From Pediococcus inopinatus (lineage in GTDB: Bacteria > Bacillota > Bacilli > Lactobacillales > Lactobacillaceae): a stretch of 64,000 nucleotides of DNA. The DNA is taken from NCBI RefSeq assembly GCF_002982135.1, contig NZ_CP019981.1, forward strand, positions 1,612,001-1,676,000. Reading direction: 5' to 3'. Numbering within the stretch: position 1 is the stretch's first letter; every line of letters starts with the position of its first letter. The notes beneath the pieces are model-generated. The model was not told the DNA's origin, ran no database searches, and was given only the letters and a program-made list of their open reading frames with translations. Made by a program: the position numbers and the translations under genes. Below are positions 1-8,361 of the stretch, piece by piece.

Positions 1-68
1 TACCGGACGCAAAACAGTCTTTTTGTTTCTAAACGATTATTCAATAAAAGTTTTTCTTCAATTGTCAT
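1..68 (-). CDS. Start of an unidentified gene, cut by the window edge
   Basis: An ATG at 68-66 on the minus strand follows a GGGGAG ribosome binding site and opens 22 codons that run off the window. The visible peptide contains LETKRLF, which resembles the N-terminal motif of RimJ/RimL-type GNAT acetyltransferases (T-E/K-R-L). This is too short to assign. The gene is divergent from the peptidase at 230, and the 160 bases between them must hold both promoters. Confidence 0.5.
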   Translation of the reverse strand, partial: MTIEEKLLLNNRLETKRLFCVR

Positions 69-181
69 TACTAAATCTCCCCGCTAAATTGTAAATACTA
101 TACCGTTTGAAAGATTAAAAGTCAATTTGATTTGTTTTCTTACATGTATCAGTCTGCAATATTAGGTTGTTTTTCATTAGA

Positions 182-197
182 ATTAGGTTAAACTAAT
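182..197. promoter_or_regulatory. Imperfect palindrome upstream of the M24 peptidase gene
   Basis: ATTAGGTTAAACTAAT is a 16-base near-palindrome (14 of 16 positions symmetric) about 33 bases before the peptidase start. Its TTAGGTTAA core resembles the TTAGG-type half sites of DtxR/MntR-family metal repressors. That link is an inference: M24 peptidases use Mn or Co, but no regulator gene is visible here. Confidence 0.3.
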
Positions 198-229
198 CCT
201 ATAGCATTTTTTATGAAAGAGGTCATTAT

Positions 230-1303
230 ATGTATATCAACCGAATTAAAAACCTACAAACAAAATTAACCAGTTTAAAAATAGATGGTTTATTGATTGA
301 AAATGAATTCAATCTTCTCTATTTAACTGGTTTTGATGGCCAACAAGGTGATGGCCGTTTAGTCGTCACCCCATCTGGTGCCACCCTCATTACTGATGCA
401 CGTTATGAAGAGGATCTCAACGAACGTTTAGAAAATGGCATCCAGCTTGTTATCACGCGGGATTACATGAAAGTTATTACCAAGTTAGTGCACACGCAAT
501 CTATCAAAACATTGGGATTCGAAGACACAATCATTTATTCAGATTTCGCCAAACTTGAACAGTTACCCAATTTAAAACTACAAGCCACTGATGGCGTTGT
601 AAATCACTTGAGAGCAGTTAAAGGCCCTGAAGAAATTACTGCCAATACGAAAGCAATTGAACTTTCTGACCAAGGATTTAACTATTTATTAACCCAAATC
701 AAACCCGGATTAACCGAAATTCAAGTTTCTAACATTTTAGATAACTGGATGAAAGCTCATGGGTCAACCGGTGCTTCGTTTGAGACCATTGTTGCTAGTG
801 GCGTCCGTGCAGCCATGCCTCATGGAGCGGCCACAACAAAAGTAATCAATTCTGGCGAAATGATCACCATCGATTTTGGTTACTACGTAAATGGATATAC
901 TTCTGATATTACTCGGACAATTGCTTTAGGTGACCCAGATCCTAAACTAAAAGAAATTTACAATATTGTCAAAGTTGCCCAACAAAAAGTAATGGACGCG
1001 GTTAAACCAGGAGTTTCTGGTAAAACTTTGGATAAAATTGGCCGTGATTTTATTACTTCTAAAGGCTATGGTAAAGAATTTAATCATGGAATGGGCCATG
1101 GCATTGGTTTAGATATTCACGAATATCCTGAAAGTTATGGTGCTATGCCAGCATTCAAAGTTTCACAAAACGAGATTTTAACTGTGGAACCGGGAATCTA
1201 TGTAAAAGATCTTGGTGGTATTCGGATTGAAGATGATGTTCTAGTTACCGCTTCAGGTTGCCAACGACTTTCTCAAATCACACAAGATTTAATTATTTTA
1301 TAG
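230..1303 (+). CDS. Xaa-Pro aminopeptidase/dipeptidase, M24 family
   Basis: Cytosolic metallopeptidase of 357 residues that cleaves peptides next to proline. The N-terminal creatinase-like domain (about 1-125) is followed by the pita-bread catalytic domain. The five metal ligands of the family are visible: D in TIDFGYY, D in YTSDITRT, H in HGMGHGIGLDIHE, E in LTVEPGIY and E in GGIRIEDDVLV. The length matches the PepP/PepQ group of lactobacilli, where such enzymes help use casein or plant peptides; PepQ versus PepP cannot be decided by eye. ATG is preceded by AAAGAGG. It is a single gene closed by the hairpin at 1306-1355. Confidence 0.93.
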   Translation: MYINRIKNLQTKLTSLKIDGLLIENEFNLLYLTGFDGQQGDGRLVVTPSGATLITDARYEEDLNERLENGIQLVITRDYMKVITKLVHTQSIKTLGFEDTIIYSDFAKLEQLPNLKLQATDGVVNHLRAVKGPEEITANTKAIELSDQGFNYLLTQIKPGLTEIQVSNILDNWMKAHGSTGASFETIVASGVRAAMPHGAATTKVINSGEMITIDFGYYVNGYTSDITRTIALGDPDPKLKEIYNIVKVAQQKVMDAVKPGVSGKTLDKIGRDFITSKGYGKEFNHGMGHGIGLDIHEYPESYGAMPAFKVSQNEILTVEPGIYVKDLGGIRIEDDVLVTASGCQRLSQITQDLIIL

Positions 1304-1305
1304 TA

Positions 1306-1355
1306 AAAATGACTGTTTGCTTTGGATTTCAAAATCCATTTCAAACAGTCATTTT
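1306..1355. terminator. Bidirectional terminator between the peptidase and ribU
   Basis: AAAATGACTGTTTG (1306-1319) pairs perfectly with CAAACAGTCATTTT (1342-1355). The A/T flanks on both sides allow it to end both the plus-strand peptidase transcript and the minus-strand ribU transcript, whose stop is at 1366. Confidence 0.9.
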
Positions 1356-1365
1356 ATTTTATAGT

Positions 1366-1959
1366 TTAATGTTTCGCAGTTCGAAGACGGCTTTGCAACC
1401 AAGGAACCATCCGACCATAAATAATTCCAGTCGCAAGTCCAACAACTGCCCCCTTAATCAGATTAAATGGTAAAACACCATACAGCACCATTTTAAGGGT
1501 TGATAAGTTAATTTGGAAACTTACTAATTTAAAATAAAGCGGCAATAAAACAAACAAATTAGCTAGGCTCATAAACACTGCCATTGATATGGTTCCTACA
1601 ATAATTCCGCGGATCACATATTTAATTTGTTTACGAATTCCTTCTGTTACATGCTTACGAACCGCATAATAGATTGGCAATGCAAAGCACATTGTGGCTA
1701 AGAAATTCGCAATAATACCAATAATGCCAACCATGCTACTGTCTTTTGTAACAATGTCCAGTAGTCCTGCCACGGCCGTTGTGGCAATTCCTGCTCCTGG
1801 CCCATACATTAGCATGATGATTAGGATCGGTACATTCGCGAAATCAATTTTCAGGAAACTAAACCCTGGTAAAATTGGAAACCCAAACAACAATAAAATA
1901 TATGAAATTGCAGCCATCATTGCAATGACCACCAAACGTGTAACATTTTTGCTACCCAT
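1366..1959 (-). CDS. ribU: Riboflavin ECF transporter substrate-binding subunit RibU
   Basis: Membrane S component of an energy-coupling factor transporter, about 197 residues, that binds riboflavin and works with shared EcfT and EcfA subunits encoded elsewhere. About six hydrophobic segments are seen, and the stretch FLKIDFANVPILI matches the conserved RibU/ECF S-component loop after helix 2. The FMN riboswitch at 2080-2203 confirms the substrate. The start at 1959 is chosen because AAGGAGG lies 9 bases upstream; an open frame continuing to 2070 would run through the terminator hairpin of the leader and is unlikely to be translated. Confidence 0.9.
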   Translation of the reverse strand: MGSKNVTRLVVIAMMAAISYILLLFGFPILPGFSFLKIDFANVPILIIMLMYGPGAGIATTAVAGLLDIVTKDSSMVGIIGIIANFLATMCFALPIYYAVRKHVTEGIRKQIKYVIRGIIVGTISMAVFMSLANLFVLLPLYFKLVSFQINLSTLKMVLYGVLPFNLIKGAVVGLATGIIYGRMVPWLQSRLRTAKH

Positions 1960-2008
1960 GTGAGACATCCTCCTTGAATGACTCATCTCAGGTGACTTAT
2001 TCGTATTC

Positions 2009-2051
2009 AAAAAAAAATGGTTCCTTATGCTGAAACAGAGCATAAAGAACC
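2009..2051 (-). terminator. Riboswitch-controlled intrinsic terminator in the ribU leader
   Basis: Read on the minus strand, GGTTCTTTATGC pairs with GCATAAGGAACC and is followed by nine T residues (plus strand 2009-2017). It lies between the FMN aptamer and the ribU ribosome binding site, so FMN binding is expected to end transcription here. Confidence 0.9.
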
Positions 2052-2079
2052 AATTGAATTTAAAGTACACAAATAACCC

Positions 2080-2203
2080 AATCTTCTTTATCTAGACTTT
2101 AACTATCGGTATCGGCATTTCACCGATTCAACCATCACAATGATGGGTCGTGGACTGTATAACCACCGGTCGGGAATTTCACCCTGCCCCTGAAGACGAA
2201 CCT
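2080..2203 (-). promoter_or_regulatory. FMN riboswitch (RFN element)
   Basis: The minus strand contains the conserved RFN core: GGGGCAGGGTGAAATTCCCG, then ACCGGTGGT, the ACGACCC segment and a closing GAAGAT that pairs with the initial CTTC. This is the classical FMN aptamer. It sits upstream of ribU with a terminator in between, so it controls riboflavin uptake by transcription attenuation. Confidence 0.96.
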
Positions 2204-2351
2204 TATTTAATTTTCAAAAATAATATTACACTACTTATCTAGAAATAACCAGTAATCATTCTTATCAGTCCAAAAATTAAAATAACTTCCGAGTATGACA
2301 TCAAAAACTCAAGTACGCTACTTTCAAATTTTATAAAATTATAAAACCCGA

Positions 2352-2470
2352 TTAGTGCAAGATTTTTTGAGTGAAATTCATATTACTTCGATTTTTATAA
2401 TAAAACTTAGTCTGACCTGACAATATGTCGAGATTCTTCACATATTTCCTAAATGGCACATGAGTCGTCA
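2352..2470 (-). pseudogene. 3' fragment of the IS-split DUF6056-type membrane protein gene
   Basis: After removing the IS3 element (2474-3705) and one copy of its ATG target repeat, the reading frame arriving from 3707 continues without a break through these bases: an L codon formed across the junction, then TTHVPFRKYVKNLDILSGQT and about 18 more residues to a TAA at 2352-2354. The restored C-terminus is hydrophilic, as expected after the last membrane helix. Nothing drives translation of this piece alone. Confidence 0.85.
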
Positions 2471-2538
2471 ATGTGAAGGTAGTATGAAATCATGGACACG
2501 ATTTAGTATAATTCCATAATAGGAAGGATTGTGTTTTT

Positions 2539-2796
2539 ATGACCAAGAAAAAGTACTCAGTAGATTTTAGAAAAATGATTGTCAAGCTGTACCAGGATGG
2601 CGCCCCGGTAGCTGATCTTACAGACGAATATGGTGTATCAAATGTAACTATTTACAAATGGATTAATCTATATAAAGAAGACAAAGGAAGTGGAATTTCC
2701 AAATCAGATGTTTTAGCGTTGCAAAAACGTTTGAAACAGCTAGAAAGTGAGAATGACATCTTAAAAAAAGCCTTAACCATATTCGCCAAAAAGTAA
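2539..2796 (+). CDS. IS3-family transposase OrfA (helix-turn-helix subunit), copy 1
   Basis: 85 residues: an N-terminal helix-turn-helix (VADLTDEYGVSNVTIYKW) that binds the IS ends, then a leucine-zipper-like coiled coil (LQKRLKQLESENDILKKAL). An AGGAAGG ribosome binding site lies upstream. A slippery A AAA AAA G at 2763-2769 lies in the frame needed for -1 slippage into OrfB; slippage would yield a fusion of about 375 residues, the active transposase in this family. Confidence 0.92.
   Translation: MTKKKYSVDFRKMIVKLYQDGAPVADLTDEYGVSNVTIYKWINLYKEDKGSGISKSDVLALQKRLKQLESENDILKKALTIFAKK
2763..2769 (+). other. Programmed -1 frameshift site (A7 slippery heptamer)
   Basis: The heptamer A AAA AAA is in the OrfA frame (TTA AAA AAA GCC). 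Shifting by -1 here enters an open frame that reads straight into OrfB without a stop. This is the standard IS3-family expression mechanism; copy 2 has the same site at 5718-5724. Confidence 0.75.
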
Positions 2797-2831
2797 ACCC
2801 AGATGACTGGCAGACAGCCGTTGATATTAAT

Positions 2832-3665
2832 TTGAAGCACCATAGTATCAAAGAAACCTGTAAAGTACTCTCAGTTCCACGCTCAACTTACTATGAACAT
2901 CAGCAGAATCATGTATCGCCACAAGCCAAGCGTCGTAAGACACTTAGCCAGTCGATTAAACGCATTTACTTTAATTCTAGACGTATCTACGGGGCACCTA
3001 AAATTCTAAAAGCGTTACAAAAAGAAGGTAAGACTGCCAGTATTAAGCTAGTTCAACGATTAATGCGCCAAATGGGGTTAAAATCAATCACGCGCAAGAA
3101 GTGGCATTATCAACAAACTAATGATATTGATGCGACTGATTATTCAAATATACTCGCGCAAGATTTTCGTACAACCAGTCCAAATCAAAAGTGGTGTGCA
3201 GACATAACTTATATTCACACCAAAGCCAATGGCTGGTGTTATTTATCAAGCATTCAGGATTTATATTCACGTAAAATCATTGCCCATAAAATCAGCCGTC
3301 ATATGACTGCTGATCTTGTGATCAGCACTTTTCAACAAGCCTTTGAAACTAGAAAGACGACTAATAACTTAATTGTGCATACCGATCTGGGTAGCCAGTA
3401 CCGCAGTGCTGGCTTTGAACAGATCTTAGCGCAACACCATATTCGCCATTCTTATAGCAAGCGTGGCTGTCCCTATGACAATTCATGTTTGGAATCATTT
3501 CACGCCAGTTTGAAAAAAGAAGAGGTTTACCAACACCATTATCAGGATTTTGAAGAAGCAAATGCTGCAATATTCAGCTACATTGAGAGCTTTTATAACA
3601 GTGCTCGAATTCACAGTAGCATTGATTATTTAACTCCAAATGAAAAGGAAAAATTAGTCGCTTAA
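2832..3665 (+). CDS. IS3-family transposase OrfB (DDE integrase domain), copy 1
   Basis: 277 residues counted from a TTG at 2832, but the frame is open further upstream to the frameshift site, so most functional product is probably the OrfAB fusion. It has the N-terminal HTH_21 region (RRIYGAPKI) and an rve-type integrase core with D in WCADITYI, D in IVHTDLGSQY and E in NSCLESFHASLKKE. No damage is visible. Confidence 0.92.
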   Translation: MKHHSIKETCKVLSVPRSTYYEHQQNHVSPQAKRRKTLSQSIKRIYFNSRRIYGAPKILKALQKEGKTASIKLVQRLMRQMGLKSITRKKWHYQQTNDIDATDYSNILAQDFRTTSPNQKWCADITYIHTKANGWCYLSSIQDLYSRKIIAHKISRHMTADLVISTFQQAFETRKTTNNLIVHTDLGSQYRSAGFEQILAQHHIRHSYSKRGCPYDNSCLESFHASLKKEEVYQHHYQDFEEANAAIFSYIESFYNSARIHSSIDYLTPNEKEKLVA

Positions 3666-3705
3666 ATTATACATAAAATGTGTCCAGATTCTTGACCTAA
3701 ATCCA

Positions 3706-5050
3706 ATGTTTTATTAGTGTTAAGCCAAGCCTCATTACTTGTTCTTATTGAATTCGCGTTATGGTTGATTCCCATAATTAATAATAAATTTGTAGATACT
3801 AACCCAACTAAAATAAAACTAATAAAATTAAGTTTTGAAAGATTAAAATTTGTATTTCTAAATGTCACATGAAAAGCATAATTGGCAATCAATATTGCAA
3901 CTAACACCATAAAAATATAATTTCCAAAATACTCCCTTACACGCAAAGGACTTGCAACAATCAAATAAGGACCGGCTGTAATTCCTCCGGAAATTTGAAA
4001 AAATATGGCCAAACCTTTTAAATTTTTAGGTAACAAATACAATATCAATATGAGCACAAGAATCCAGAAAGAAGTCATTACAAAAGTATCCAAATATGCA
4101 ATAGTCTTATTCAAGTTATTAACTATAAACAAAAAACTAACAGTCTTATAATCAATATATTTATTAATACCGACAAAGTAAACCAAATATCCAATAAGTA
4201 TTGTCACAATTATTTTTCTAAAACGAATATTTTTATTTGAAAGTAAAATCATAATAAATAGAATGGCAATTAATACGTTTAACAAAAAGTTAAATGTCAA
4301 AAAATAAAAATGTGTTTAAAAAACATAATTATGCATAATTTGTAATATACTATGTGAGGTTTGCCTATAACTAGAATTACTAATCATATGATAGGACGGA
4401 TTGATCACCATTAATATAGTTCCAATAATTGATCCGACAAAAGCAAAGTAATTATATTTACTGACTTTATCTTTCAAAACATATTTTTGAAGAATTATCA
4501 TAAAAGCAACCATTAAAAACTGATAGATTGTCATACTTTCTAAAAACAATTGGCCACAAAGCATCAGAATCAACAAAAATACATCAAGTCCATAATTATC
4601 TTTAAGTCCTTGTTTATTAATCCAAATAAACGTTAAAGACGTCACCATTGGTGGCACATAATTAACAAATGCTGCATTCCACGCAATTACATCGGTAAAA
4701 ATACCAGTCGGTATCAATAGAATCGCAAGTGTTGCCAAAATCAAAGAAATATTGTTTGATCCACAAATCTTATAAATCAAGTAAATTAAAAGAGTTAGAA
4801 ATATACCATAAGCAAGCATACCAACAATCAAATGCCTAACTGAATAAATTTCAAGAATACTGCCCAAATATCTACCATTGCCACTTCCGCCAAATGTGGA
4901 GTTACCAACAAAAAAATGATGCAAAAGATATTGTCCCTTATCCCCTGCCCAAAAAAAGTCATCACTACATAATATTAGAAAATATCTAAAACAAACAAAA
5001 AATATAAAAATGAAGCTAAAATATATTCCTTTTGTGAATCTTTTTACCAT
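3706..5050 (-). pseudogene. 5' part of a DUF6056-type polytopic membrane protein gene, broken by a TAA and an IS
   Basis: Begins at ATG 5050 (MVKRFTKGIYF). About 10 or more hydrophobic helices and the SDDFFWA and NGRYLG motifs resemble DUF6056 proteins, a GT-C-like membrane family often found in surface polysaccharide loci. A TAA at 4318-4316 interrupts the frame after residue 244, and the same frame resumes immediately. The IS3 element cuts it at 3706; the frame then reads into IS sequence and stops at 3662. With the TAA ignored and the IS removed, the gene would span 487 residues and end at 2352. No function is proven; a membrane glycosyltransferase or polymer-handling protein is the best guess. 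Confidence 0.85.
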
Positions 5051-5425
5051 GAAAAAGTCTCCTTAATTTCATTCATTTATTACCATTTCAGTAAGTAAAC
5101 GTGAACCAATTAGCCGTCCATAAAAACGCGATTCTATTCATACACAGGGTTAATTTTAACTAGCTAACAATACACTCAACCATATTAAGAAAATTCGTCA
5201 TTAGTCATTTATTGTTATTAGCACACCTGAGCACAACAGCATTAATTATATCATTATTTATAACAAATCAATTAATGGTATCGAATTTGACTTTAAATCA
5301 CCAATTATTTCATCAAACCAGTTAATATTTTTTTGTTCAATTATAGTTAAGCAAAAAAATTCAGGAAAAAATTCACCTGACCACATTTGCAAATTCACAC
5401 CAAATTCATGGTACTATATTAGAAG
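5051..5425. other. Non-coding region between two envelope genes
   Basis: 375 bases with no convincing gene. It must contain the promoter of the leftward DUF6056 gene. At its right end lie TTGCAA (about 5388) and TACTAT (about 5413), a plausible promoter for the rightward sulfatase-type gene that is now separated from its start by IS3 copy 2. No structured RNA is recognised. Confidence 0.5.
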
Positions 5426-5493
5426 ATGTGAAGGTAGTATGAAATCATGGACACGATTTAGTATAATTTCATAATAGGAAGGATTGTGTTTTT

Positions 5494-5751
5494 ATGACCA
5501 AGAAAAAGTACTCAGTAGATTTTAGAAAAATGATTGTCAAGCTGTACCAGGATGGCGCCCCGGTAGCTGATCTTACAGACGAATATGGTGTATCAAATGT
5601 AACTATTTACAAATGGATTAATCTATATAAAGAAGACAAAGGAAGTGGAATTTCCAAATCAGATGTTTTAGCGTTGCAAAAACGTTTGAAACAGCTAGAA
5701 AGTGAGAATGACATCTTAAAAAAAGCCTTAACCATATTCGCCAAAAAGTAA
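5494..5751 (+). CDS. IS3-family transposase OrfA, copy 2
   Basis: Protein identical to the OrfA at 2539-2796: helix-turn-helix followed by a leucine-zipper-like segment. The slippery A7 heptamer at 5718-5724 is intact, so this copy should also make an OrfAB fusion. Confidence 0.92.
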   Translation: MTKKKYSVDFRKMIVKLYQDGAPVADLTDEYGVSNVTIYKWINLYKEDKGSGISKSDVLALQKRLKQLESENDILKKALTIFAKK

Positions 5752-5786
5752 ACCCAGATGACTGGCAGACAGCCGTTGATATTAAT

Positions 5787-6620
5787 TTGAAGCACCATAG
5801 TATCAAAGAAACCTGTAAAGTACTCTCAGTTCCACGCTCAACTTACTATGAACATCAGCAGAATCATGTATCGCCACAAGCCAAGCGTCGTAAGACACTT
5901 AGCCAGTCGATTAAACGCATTTACTTTAATTCTAGACGTATCTACGGGGCACCTAAAATTCTAAAAGCGTTACAAAAAGAAGGTAAGACTGCCAGTATTA
6001 AGCTAGTTCAACGATTAATGCGCCAAATGGGGTTAAAATCAATCACGCGCAAGAAGTGGCATTATCAACAAACTAATGATATTGATGCGACTGATTATTC
6101 AAATATACTCGCGCAAGATTTTCGTACAACCAGTCCAAATCAAAAGTGGTGTGCAGACATAACTTATATTCACACCAAAGCCAATGGCTGGTGTTATTTA
6201 TCAAGCATTCAGGATTTATATTCACGTAAAATCATTGCCCATAAAATCAGCCGTCATATGACTGCTGATCTTGTGATCAGCACTTTTCAACAAGCCTTTG
6301 AAACTAGAAAGACGACTAATAACTTAATTGTGCATACCGATCTGGGTAGCCAGTACCGCAGTGCTGGCTTTGAACAGATCTTAGCGCAACACCATATTCG
6401 CCATTCTTATAGCAAGCGTGGCTGTCCCTATGACAATTCATGTTTGGAATCATTTCACGCCAGTTTGAAAAAAGAAGAGGTTTACCAACACCATTATCAG
6501 GATTTTGAAGAAGCAAATGCTGCAATATTCAGCTACATTGAGAGCTTTTATAACAGTGCTCGAATTCACAGTAGCATTGATTATTTAACTCCAAATGAAA
6601 AGGAAAAATTAGTCGCTTAA
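5787..6620 (+). CDS. IS3-family transposase OrfB, copy 2
   Basis: Protein identical to the OrfB at 2832-3665, with all three DDE residues present (WCADIT, HTDLGS, CLESFH). The identity of both proteins between copies points to recent transposition or gene conversion. Both copies look active. Confidence 0.92.
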   Translation: MKHHSIKETCKVLSVPRSTYYEHQQNHVSPQAKRRKTLSQSIKRIYFNSRRIYGAPKILKALQKEGKTASIKLVQRLMRQMGLKSITRKKWHYQQTNDIDATDYSNILAQDFRTTSPNQKWCADITYIHTKANGWCYLSSIQDLYSRKIIAHKISRHMTADLVISTFQQAFETRKTTNNLIVHTDLGSQYRSAGFEQILAQHHIRHSYSKRGCPYDNSCLESFHASLKKEEVYQHHYQDFEEANAAIFSYIESFYNSARIHSSIDYLTPNEKEKLVA

Positions 6621-6691
6621 ATTATACATAAAATGTGTCCAGATTCTTGACCTAAATCCAATGCCACAAATATATTGAAGGGGCCTTATTC

Positions 6692-7105
6692 ATGATTTTT
6701 TCAAAACTAAATCGAAAATCAGCAATTTTAACAATAGCATTGGGATTCATATTTGTACTAACTATATTCTGTTCTATTATTTATAACGCCTCTAATCTAA
6801 AACTAGCATCATGGAGTCTTAGCACATTGAAAATGATAGGTGGCTTTCAAAAAACTAGTTTGGTACTTCTCGCCTTTTTTCTTGGGGAGGCGTTAAATTT
6901 TCATCAACTTAAATGGGTTACAGTACTAAAATTTTATACTGTTCTTTTATGCTTTTCCATACCACTTACGCCATTGCTTTTCAGCATCGACGTTTCAACT
7001 ATAAATGTGAACACATTTATAAATTCATTCTTCCCTTTTTTAATTAAAAATTATTGGTTTTCAACGATAATTATTTTACTAATGATTTTTCTGACAATAT
7101 TCAAG
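6692..7105 (+). pseudogene. 5' fragment of a membrane acyltransferase-like/sulfatase fusion gene
   Basis: Starts at ATG 6692 after GAAGGGG. The first 138 codons encode four or so membrane helices; the stretch FPFLIKNYWFS resembles the NYWF/EYWF motif of acyltransferase-3 proteins such as the one at 17225-18259. At 7105 it is cut by an IS30 element; the frame then runs about 41 codons into the IS before stopping. The codon phase at GACAATATTCAAG (7093-7105) matches exactly the phase at 8362-8374, so this and 8375-10810 are one former gene of 949 codons. Confidence 0.88.
7093..7105 (+). repeat. Left target-site duplication of the IS30 element
   Basis: GACAATATTCAAG, 13 bases, occurs again at 8362-8374 on the far side of the element. 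The outer flanks differ from each other, and the host reading frame is restored when one copy is kept. Confidence 0.85.
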
Positions 7106-8361
7106 CGGAAATCGCAAGAACAAGTTAGCCACCCCGCAGGCGAAGTTGCGGGGCAAGTCAGAATATCTATTGAAGGTCAAGATAATAGCTACGCACTACA
7201 TGATTTACGAATACGTGCTGCTTCAATTTGAAAAGCTTCTTTTGGGGTTTGATACTTCAAGATACGTCGCGGTAATTGGTTAAGACGACTTTCAACCATT
7301 GAAACCGTCTTGGGACCAATCGTATCTAATGAGTGTCCCTTAGGTAAATATCGTCTAATCATGCGGTTATGAGTTTCATTGGTTGCTCTTTCAAAGGAAC
7401 TATACGGATGGGCATAATAGATGTCAGCTACGCCGTCTAAGACTGCATTCAAGGCTGTGAACTCCGTTCCGTTGTCAGCAGTAACAGATTTAATAAGATC
7501 ACCAAATTCAGCACAAATTCCCTTAAGTGCATACGATACCGAATCAGCATCTTTGCCTTCAATCAAGCGAACAATATCATAACGAGTTTTACGTTCCGTG
7601 AAGGTCAATAATACACTTTCATGTCCACTTCGTTTACCAACTACAGTATCAATCTCAAAGTGGCCAAATTCCTTGCGTTTGTCGACCCTTTTAGGACGTT
7701 CCTCAATACTTTTACCAGCTAAACGTCGATGCTTGTTTGACCAGTGATGTTTAGTACGACGGTTAGCCTTCTCCACCAAATCAAGATTACGGATCTCTAA
7801 CAATTGCGCATCGATATAGTTGTAGAGAGTTTTCGTACAAACCATCTCCGTGCGCTTAAACAGATGTTGTTGGTGGGCGAAGCCGACTGCTGCATCAGGT
7901 GACCAATCATCTTGGTGGAAATGATCATCAAAGTAAGCCAGAAAGTTAGTAACAAATTTAAATTTTAGAGGTCGATGACAGCGTTGTCGATTCGTTTGAT
8001 ACCGAACTTGGGCCGTATCAGGCGCATAAACGCTAAAGTACTGTTCTTTACCATTGAGTTTCTTTACCTGTTGAATGCGGCCACGCTTAAGCTCATTATT
8101 AATAGTTTGATGACAGACACCAATTTCAGCGGCAATTTGACGAGCAGATTTGCCTGCAGAAAGTAAGCCAGCAATTCTGCCTCGCTCAATTTGAGTTAAA
8201 TGATGACCCTTTACGTGAGATGTGATAAGCTGTTCTTGCACCAAGACGAAAACCTCTTTCATTGTTTAGTGTGGGAACTTCAATGATACCTGATTTTTTC
8301 GTCTTGGTGTCTTTTATTTGGCCACTTTTAAAAGGTGGCTAACTTGATTATAAAATTCGCG
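7106..8361 (-). mobile_element. IS30-family insertion sequence (1256 bp)
   Basis: Lies between the two 13-base repeats. The ends form an imperfect inverted repeat of 28 bases whose inner 13 bases, CAAGTTAGCCACC, are identical at both ends (left at 7121-7133, reverse complement at the right). A GC-rich hairpin, CCCCGCA with TGCGGGG, sits just inside the left end. One transposase gene runs leftward. The element splits the sulfatase-type gene. Confidence 0.9.
7189..8244 (-). CDS. IS30-family transposase
   Basis: About 351 residues. N-terminal helix-turn-helix (GKSARQIAAEIGVCHQTINN), then the integrase core with D in FEIDTVVG, D in VTADNGTEF and E in ATNETHNRMIRRY, the IS30 DDE signature. It appears intact. 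The start is uncertain: AAAGAGG lies 8 bases before a TTG at 8244, whereas an ATG at 8262 overlaps that site and would add six residues. Confidence 0.92.
   Translation of the reverse strand: MVQEQLITSHVKGHHLTQIERGRIAGLLSAGKSARQIAAEIGVCHQTINNELKRGRIQQVKKLNGKEQYFSVYAPDTAQVRYQTNRQRCHRPLKFKFVTNFLAYFDDHFHQDDWSPDAAVGFAHQQHLFKRTEMVCTKTLYNYIDAQLLEIRNLDLVEKANRRTKHHWSNKHRRLAGKSIEERPKRVDKRKEFGHFEIDTVVGKRSGHESVLLTFTERKTRYDIVRLIEGKDADSVSYALKGICAEFGDLIKSVTADNGTEFTALNAVLDGVADIYYAHPYSSFERATNETHNRMIRRYLPKGHSLDTIGPKTVSMVESRLNQLPRRILKYQTPKEAFQIEAARIRKSCSA

Larger units (their letters stand above)
2474..3705 (+). mobile_element. IS3-family insertion sequence, copy 1 (1232 bp)
   Basis: The boundaries come from comparison with copy 2 at 5429-6660: both share everything from TGAAGGTAG to AAATCCA and nothing outside. 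Ends are TG...CA as in the IS3 family. Conserved TGGACAC inverted motifs sit 19 bases inside each end (2493 and 3686). ATG direct repeats flank it (2471-2473 and 3706-3708), and deleting the element restores the interrupted gene, which confirms the boundaries. The only difference noted between the copies is 2514 C versus 5469 T. Confidence 0.93.
5429..6660 (+). mobile_element. IS3-family insertion sequence, copy 2 (1232 bp)
   Basis: Same length and ends as copy 1, in the same orientation, again flanked by ATG repeats (5426-5428 and 6661-6663). It inserted 28 bases before the start codon of the sulfatase-type gene at 6692, between that gene's likely promoter and its ribosome binding site. The two copies are direct repeats 1.7 kb apart, so homologous recombination between them could delete the intervening segment. 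Confidence 0.93.

Noticed and set aside
1258..1473. 71-codon open frame on the plus strand
   Set aside because: It runs through the terminator and antisense to ribU, with no ribosome binding site.
1960..2070. 37-residue N-terminal extension of RibU
   Set aside because: It crosses the riboswitch terminator and its T run, and a strong AAGGAGG serves the 1959 start.
2493..3686. TGGACAC...GTGTCCA as the ends of the IS3 element
   Set aside because: Both copies share 19 more bases on each side, and the target repeat and restored host frame fit the outer ends.
3662..3705. C-terminal residues DLGQESGHILCII of the DUF6056-type protein
   Set aside because: These are read from IS3 sequence after the insertion, not original protein.
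7106..7231. C-terminal 41 residues after the membrane segment at 6692
   Set aside because: They are read from IS30 sequence beyond the junction and are not part of a natural domain.
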